Assembly (NCBI GenBank): GCA_027487695.1
Contig: JAIYDB010000083.1
Coordinates: 1-46,726, forward strand
Reading direction: 5' to 3'
DNA length: 46,726 nucleotides
Source of the DNA: Cytophagaceae bacterium
GTDB lineage: Bacteria; Bacteroidota; Bacteroidia; Cytophagales; Flexibacteraceae
A program made the position numbers and the translations under genes. Positions 43,028 through 46,726 of the stretch are shown piece after piece. The stretch's first letter is position 1. Each line of letters opens with the position of its first letter. The notes beneath the pieces are model-generated. The model was not told where the DNA came from, made no database searches, and saw only the letters and a list, made by a program, of their open reading frames with translations.

Positions 43028-43056
43028 CAAAAAACCTGCTTTTCGCAGGTTTTTTG
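43028..43056 (-). terminator. Terminator of the small T9SS protein gene
   Basis: CAAAAAACCTGC (43028-43039) and GCAGGTTTTTTG (43045-43056) form a perfect 12-bp stem around TTTTC. It has A and T runs on both sides and lies about 40 nt after the 43095 stop. Confidence 0.85.
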
Positions 43057-43094
43057 GTACTACAATTCGGGTGTGTATATGGTACTAGTGTTCT

Positions 43095-43787
43095 TTACTT
43101 AACAATTAAGCGGGTAGTAGCTACGCGCTTGTTGGCTTCTTTAACCGAAACAAAGTATTGCCCATTTGGCAATTCCTTAACGTTGAGGCGTGTACCAGTA
43201 GTACCTTCTTGTAGAGGTGCTTCAAAAACTACCTTGCCTATAATATTTACAACTTCAATAGTTGCAGCCGAACCTGTAACTGGGTAAGAAATACTTACTA
43301 CATCATTAGCAGGATTAGGATAAGCTTTCATTTCTGCTTTAGCTACCCTGTTGCTTACAGAGTTAGGTCTAGTATCGAAAGTAACAATAGTACAAACAGA
43401 ATCGCTCATGTTGCCATCAACAAAAAAGCAATATTTTACACGAGTAACACCAACAGATTCTAAGGGTATGTAATCGGCCTTGAAGCTATTGTTAGATTGG
43501 CCAGGGCTTAAAGCAATAGCATCTGGACTTGTAGTTACACTTGGTGGATAGCAGTTAATTCCCCAACAAAAGTTTGAAAAAGAACCAGGGGCTTGTTGCA
43601 AAATTTGAGAGGTTACTTTAACCGCTAAATCTCGGTTAGAAGTATTAGTTATAATAGAGTTGCTTTCCAATAAGCTTGCGGTAGGCAAACCATTTACAAC
43701 CGGAGCTAGGTTATTAACTCTTAAGCTTTGTGCATTAGCAACTAAGGAGCCGGCTAATACGCATATAACAAGTAATATTTTCTTCAT
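43095..43787 (-). CDS. Small secreted protein with type IX sorting domain
   Basis: The 230-residue protein has a signal peptide (1-19, ending V-A-N-A-Q). A beta-sandwich-like region of about 125 residues follows, with a cysteine-rich block (N-F-C-W-G-I-N-C-Y-P-P, then Y-C-F-F-V-D-G, D-S-V-C) that probably forms disulfides. The last 75 residues are a type A sorting domain (A-Y-P-N-P-A-N-D, L-P-N-G-Q-Y-F-V, ending L-I-V-K). The body resembles other short Bacteroidota type IX cargo of unknown function. ATG 43787 is preferred to an in-frame TTG three codons upstream. The protein is probably at the cell surface or released. Confidence 0.87.
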   Translation of the reverse strand: MKKILLVICVLAGSLVANAQSLRVNNLAPVVNGLPTASLLESNSIITNTSNRDLAVKVTSQILQQAPGSFSNFCWGINCYPPSVTTSPDAIALSPGQSNNSFKADYIPLESVGVTRVKYCFFVDGNMSDSVCTIVTFDTRPNSVSNRVAKAEMKAYPNPANDVVSISYPVTGSAATIEVVNIIGKVVFEAPLQEGTTGTRLNVKELPNGQYFVSVKEANKRVATTRLIVK

Positions 43788-43836
43788 TGAAATCAATCCA
43801 GTTTATAGGTACGGAGTAGTGTGTTTACACTTGATA

Positions 43837-43844
43837 CAAAGCTA
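43837..43844 (-). promoter_or_regulatory. Candidate -7 element of the small T9SS protein gene
   Basis: TAGCTTTG on the minus strand matches TAnnTTTG, about 50 nt before the start codon; no clear -33 element. Confidence 0.38.
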
Positions 43845-44009
43845 TTAAATAATTCTTAAAATTACCTAATAATTTTTCCTTAATATTTGCAGTAAGCAAA
43901 AGATTTAAGGCTTTGTAAGCTAGCTGACAGAATAAGTCTTTAATTTTTGCTTTTTTTACGTTCCAATTGCAATTCCAAAGTAACCCACCTACCTATACAC
44001 TGTTTACCT

Positions 44010-44534
44010 ATGAAAAACTTACTCCTTATTTTAGCACTAGCACTTACTTTTAGCAGTGTGCAAGCACAAGAAAAGGCTGCCCGTAAATTACCTGCTGCCG
44101 AAATCAAAACTTTAGATGGTAAAGTAATCAATACCAGTACGTTAAATAACAATGGTAAGCCAGTTATAATCTCCTTTTGGGCTACTTGGTGCAAGCCATG
44201 TATAACTGAGTTGATTAATATAGCCGATAAGTATGAGCAGTGGCAAAAGGAAACAGGAGTAAAGCTAATTGCCATTTCTATTGACGATGCCCGTAACAGT
44301 ATTAAAGTATCGCCATTTGTAAAGGGTAAAGGTTGGGATTACGATGTGTATTTAGATCAAAATCAAGACCTTAAGCGTGCTATGAACGTGAATAACGTGC
44401 CTCACGTTTTCTTGCTTAATGGCAACATGGAAATAGTTTGGCAACATAACAGCTATGCCGAAGGCAGTGAAGACCATCTGTTTGAGTTAGTGAAAAAAGT
44501 AGCAGCAGGCGAACAAATTTCTGCCACTGAATAA
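44010..44534 (+). CDS. TlpA/ResA-like periplasmic thioredoxin
   Basis: The 174-residue protein has a signal peptide (1-20, ending V-Q-A-Q), then a thioredoxin fold with the redox pair Cys61/Cys64 in F-W-A-T-W-C-K-P-C. The cis-proline segment V-N-N-V-P-H-V-F-L-L lies near residue 130. TlpA-like proteins act as thiol reductants or oxidants in the periplasm. ATG 44010 is chosen because it begins the signal peptide. The next two genes, an outer-membrane barrel and a CxxC lipoprotein, follow in the same direction at 52 and 8 nt, suggesting that this thioredoxin serves them. Confidence 0.92.
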   Translation: MKNLLLILALALTFSSVQAQEKAARKLPAAEIKTLDGKVINTSTLNNNGKPVIISFWATWCKPCITELINIADKYEQWQKETGVKLIAISIDDARNSIKVSPFVKGKGWDYDVYLDQNQDLKRAMNVNNVPHVFLLNGNMEIVWQHNSYAEGSEDHLFELVKKVAAGEQISATE

Positions 44535-44563
44535 TTCTGCTTCATTTTCAATATTTTGGTTTT

Positions 44564-44577
44564 TCTCTCTCTCTCTC
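44564..44577 (+). repeat. (TC)7 dinucleotide repeat before the barrel gene
   Basis: Seven uninterrupted TC units end 9 nt before the ATG at 44587, preceded by TTT. The position is the leader or ribosome-entry region of the DUF6029-like gene. Confidence 0.9.
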
Positions 44578-44586
44578 AATAAGTAA

Positions 44587-46221
44587 ATGCGTTATTTATT
44601 TTCAATCCTTTTATTGTTTGCTGCTTCACAGTTCACTTTCGGGCAATCTGAAGGTAATACGCTACAAATTCACGGCGATATTCAATTTGATGCGCAGTAT
44701 TACCGAGCCGATTCTTTAATTGGAGCACCTGAAGTACCAGAAAAAATATTGAGTAATGCTGTAGGTAATTTTATTGCCACTTATGGCAACTTTACCGCTG
44801 GCGTTAGGTATGAAAGTTATTTAGGACCCTTACAGGGAATTGATCCTAGGTATAGAGGTAGCGGCTTCCCTTACAGGTTTGTAACCTATTCGGATGGTAG
44901 GTTTACTTTTACCATAGGTAACTTTTATGAGCAAATAGGCAGCGGTATTATCCTTAGAACTTATGAAGATAGAAACCTAGGTTTTGATAACTCTATAGAT
45001 GGTGTTCGCCTTAAAATGAACGTGATCAAAGGGGTAGCGGTAAAAGGTTTCGTGGGTAGGCAGCGTACTTTCTTCGATTTAAGCCCTGCATTGATTCGCG
45101 GAGCAGATGTAGAAGTTACAGTTAACGATTTAGATTCTGGAATTAATATTCCTGGTCAGTTAATTATTGGTGCTGGGGCAGTAAGCAAATTTCAACGCGA
45201 TGAAGACCCAAGTCTTATATTACCAGAAAATGTTGGTGCTGTTTCAGGGAGGTTTAATTGGGTTTTCCCTAGCTTGAACATTTATGGAGAATATGCTTAC
45301 AAGGCAAACGACCCTAGCTTAACCAATAACTTCCGATACAACAGAGGTGAATCGGCCTTTCTAACAATTTCTTATACTAAAAAGAGATTTGGTCTTTCTG
45401 TTTCAGGCAAGCGCGTAGATAATATGGACTTTAGGGCCGATAGAAATGCAGTAGGTAATAACCTAAACATTAACTATCTGCCTGCCTTAACCAAGCAACA
45501 TACTTACGCCTTAGCAGGTACCATATATCCGTATGCAATACAGCCATTGGGTGAAATGAGCGGGCAAATTGAACTCACCTATAACTTACCTAAAGGAAGT
45601 GCCTTAGGTGGTAAATACGGAACTAGTATTTTAGTAAACCTAAGTGGGGTAAATAATATTCAACGCAATTCCTTGAACGACGATAGCACCACTAGAATTG
45701 GTTATGAGAGTCCGTTTTTTGGTATTGGTAAGCAAAAGTATTTTCGCGATTATAACATAGAAATTAGCCGCAAACTTTCAGATAAGGTAAAGGCATCGGT
45801 AACCTACCTACACCTGTTTTATGATATAGACGTAATTAGAGGCTTAAGCTCACAGGGTACAGTAACGGCAGATATTGCCATTGCCGATGTTACTTGGAAA
45901 GTAAGCAAAAAGCATATCCTTCGTTTTGAAGGGCAAACCCTTCAAACCAAACAAGACCTAGGTTCTTGGGCTATGGGCTTAATAGAGTATAGCTTTGGTT
46001 CAAAATTTTACGCTGCTATTATTGATCAGTATAATTACGGTAATAGTGTAGCAGATCAGCAAATACATTATATCACTGGTAATTTTGGGGTAAACCTAAA
46101 CACTACAAACATCCGTTGTTCGTTTGGTAGGCAAAGAGCAGGCATTGTTTGCGTAGGTGGTGTTTGCCGAAATGTACCAGCAAGTAACGGTGTGCAAATT
46201 TCAATAACTTCAAGCTTCTAG
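44587..46221 (+). CDS. Outer-membrane beta-barrel protein, DUF6029-like
   Basis: The 544-residue protein has a signal peptide (1-19, ending F-T-F-G-Q) and then alternating amphipathic strands to a C-terminal phenylalanine (I-S-I-T-S-S-F), the signature of an outer-membrane barrel. It resembles the DUF6029 family of Bacteroidota, whose function is unknown. Two cysteines near the C terminus (I-V-C-V-G-G-V-C-R) are unusual for a barrel strand and may form a disulfide. That fits its position between a TlpA-like thioredoxin and a CxxC lipoprotein gene, 8 nt apart on the lipoprotein side. A seven-unit TC repeat precedes its start. Confidence 0.8.
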   Translation: MRYLFSILLLFAASQFTFGQSEGNTLQIHGDIQFDAQYYRADSLIGAPEVPEKILSNAVGNFIATYGNFTAGVRYESYLGPLQGIDPRYRGSGFPYRFVTYSDGRFTFTIGNFYEQIGSGIILRTYEDRNLGFDNSIDGVRLKMNVIKGVAVKGFVGRQRTFFDLSPALIRGADVEVTVNDLDSGINIPGQLIIGAGAVSKFQRDEDPSLILPENVGAVSGRFNWVFPSLNIYGEYAYKANDPSLTNNFRYNRGESAFLTISYTKKRFGLSVSGKRVDNMDFRADRNAVGNNLNINYLPALTKQHTYALAGTIYPYAIQPLGEMSGQIELTYNLPKGSALGGKYGTSILVNLSGVNNIQRNSLNDDSTTRIGYESPFFGIGKQKYFRDYNIEISRKLSDKVKASVTYLHLFYDIDVIRGLSSQGTVTADIAIADVTWKVSKKHILRFEGQTLQTKQDLGSWAMGLIEYSFGSKFYAAIIDQYNYGNSVADQQIHYITGNFGVNLNTTNIRCSFGRQRAGIVCVGGVCRNVPASNGVQISITSSF

Positions 46222-46229
46222 AAATCAAT

Positions 46230-46726
46230 ATGAAAAGTATAAAAATTATTGGCTTGTTTATTGCAGGAGCTATTGGCTTCTTTTCTGCCTGCGATTATGT
46301 GGATAACCCTTTTCCAAAAAAGAGGGTAAGAACCTTCGTAGATACCTTCGGTTTAGACAGTGCTGCAAATCTTCAGACAGAACCTGAAGCCTTGAAAAAC
46401 GTATTATTAGAAGATTATACAGGTCACCAATGCGGTAACTGTCCTCGTGCTCATGAAGATGCTGCTGCTTTAGCAGCTACTTATGGCAAAAGGTTAGTAA
46501 TTATGGGTGTTCATGCTGGTGTGTTTTTCACTCGTTTAGATGCTAAATATACTGTAAACTTTCGAACAGAAGCAGGCGATACCTACGAAAGAGAATGGGG
46601 CGTAGAAGCTCTAGGCTTACCACAAGGAATGGTAGATAGAACCCCGCTTTCTGGAACTAGCCCTGTAATTACCAGAGGTAGTTGGCCAACCCAAATTGCA
46701 GCCCAAATAGCTAAGCCAGTAGGCGC
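46230..46726 (+). CDS. Omp28-like lipoprotein with CxxC motif, 3' end missing
   Basis: The frame is open to the window end, so about 165 N-terminal residues are seen. A lipoprotein signal peptide ends at Cys21 (F-F-S-A-C). After a linker comes E-D-Y-T-G-H-Q-C-G-N-C-P-R-A-H, with Cys68 and Cys71 in thioredoxin-like context, then V-I-M-G-V-H-A-G. This is the pattern of Omp28-related outer-membrane lipoproteins of Bacteroidota. The gene starts 8 nt after the barrel gene and is probably co-transcribed. A thiol-redox partner role is inferred from the CxxC and the TlpA gene upstream. Confidence 0.85.
   Translation, partial: MKSIKIIGLFIAGAIGFFSACDYVDNPFPKKRVRTFVDTFGLDSAANLQTEPEALKNVLLEDYTGHQCGNCPRAHEDAAALAATYGKRLVIMGVHAGVFFTRLDAKYTVNFRTEAGDTYEREWGVEALGLPQGMVDRTPLSGTSPVITRGSWPTQIAAQIAKPVG

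Noticed and set aside
1-46726. CRISPR array, tRNA or rRNA gene, insertion sequence
   Set aside because: I looked in the gaps on both strands and saw no regularly spaced repeats, cloverleaf-like sequence with a CCA end, or transposase frame with terminal repeats.

Overview
The window is a chromosomal segment of a Bacteroidota (Bacteroidetes) bacterium. The evidence is a gldH gliding-motility lipoprotein gene, two proteins with type IX secretion (Por) C-terminal sorting domains, Bacteroidota-type core promoters (TTTG about 19 nt before TAnnTTTG, clearest at rplM and rpsO), almost no Shine-Dalgarno sequences, and Gram-negative envelope genes (kdsB, lipoproteins, a beta-barrel). I cannot place it below class level. 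Most of the window is housekeeping DNA. I see no tRNA, rRNA, insertion sequence, integrase or CRISPR array, and no gene-free stretch above 300 nt.

Layout. 1-8.9 kb: 3' part of gltX, a secreted delta-60 repeat protein, then on the minus strand a lutB-DUF1905 pair, gcvP and a PspC-domain protein. 8.9-14 kb: an OmpA/TPR lipoprotein and a large type IX-secreted alpha/beta hydrolase. 14-15.5 kb: purQ and kdsB, overlapping by 8 nt. 15.6-21.3 kb: a VWA-type membrane protein, an exported YceI protein, a MarR regulator and acetyl-CoA synthetase. 21.3-23.2 kb: a LytS/LytTR-type two-component pair overlapping by ATGA. 23.3-27.3 kb: a co-directional run of murQ, a conserved hypothetical, a heme-copper oxidase subunit III-like protein and two glycosyltransferases (GT4-like and GT17). 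27.3-31.4 kb: pyrR-pyrB, gldH and the rplM-rpsI-rpsB operon. 31.4-32.5 kb: an AT-rich operon of three related small membrane proteins. 32.6-35.7 kb: an HPt protein with a GT2 enzyme, murB and a YhhQ-type transporter. 35.7-38.5 kb: a minus-strand run of mgtE, an ORF6N-domain protein and two tandem four-helix membrane proteins. 38.6-40 kb: a cytoplasmic YceI protein, a SnoaL-like protein and a small membrane protein. 40-43 kb: pnp and rpsO. 43-46.7 kb: a small type IX-secreted protein, then a TlpA-like thioredoxin, a DUF6029-like outer-membrane protein and an Omp28-like lipoprotein with a CxxC motif, cut by the window end.

Four items stand out. (i) The two YceI genes, 21 kb apart, carry related inverted repeats (AATGTT/AACATT, TTTAAACATT) placed on their promoters, and a MarR gene follows the first one; this looks like a small regulon. 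(ii) The three tandem small membrane proteins share the layout M-x-x-(K/H)-F-(I/L)-x-x-L at the N terminus and a P-E-E-F motif after the second membrane segment, and I do not recognise the family. (iii) The mgtE, ORF6N and double four-helix protein run joins magnesium transport to a phage-type DNA-binding domain. (iv) The TlpA, beta-barrel and CxxC-lipoprotein set, with a seven-unit TC repeat before the barrel gene, suggests an envelope thiol-redox or export module with possible phase variation. All functions here are inferred from reading the sequence; no database search was run.
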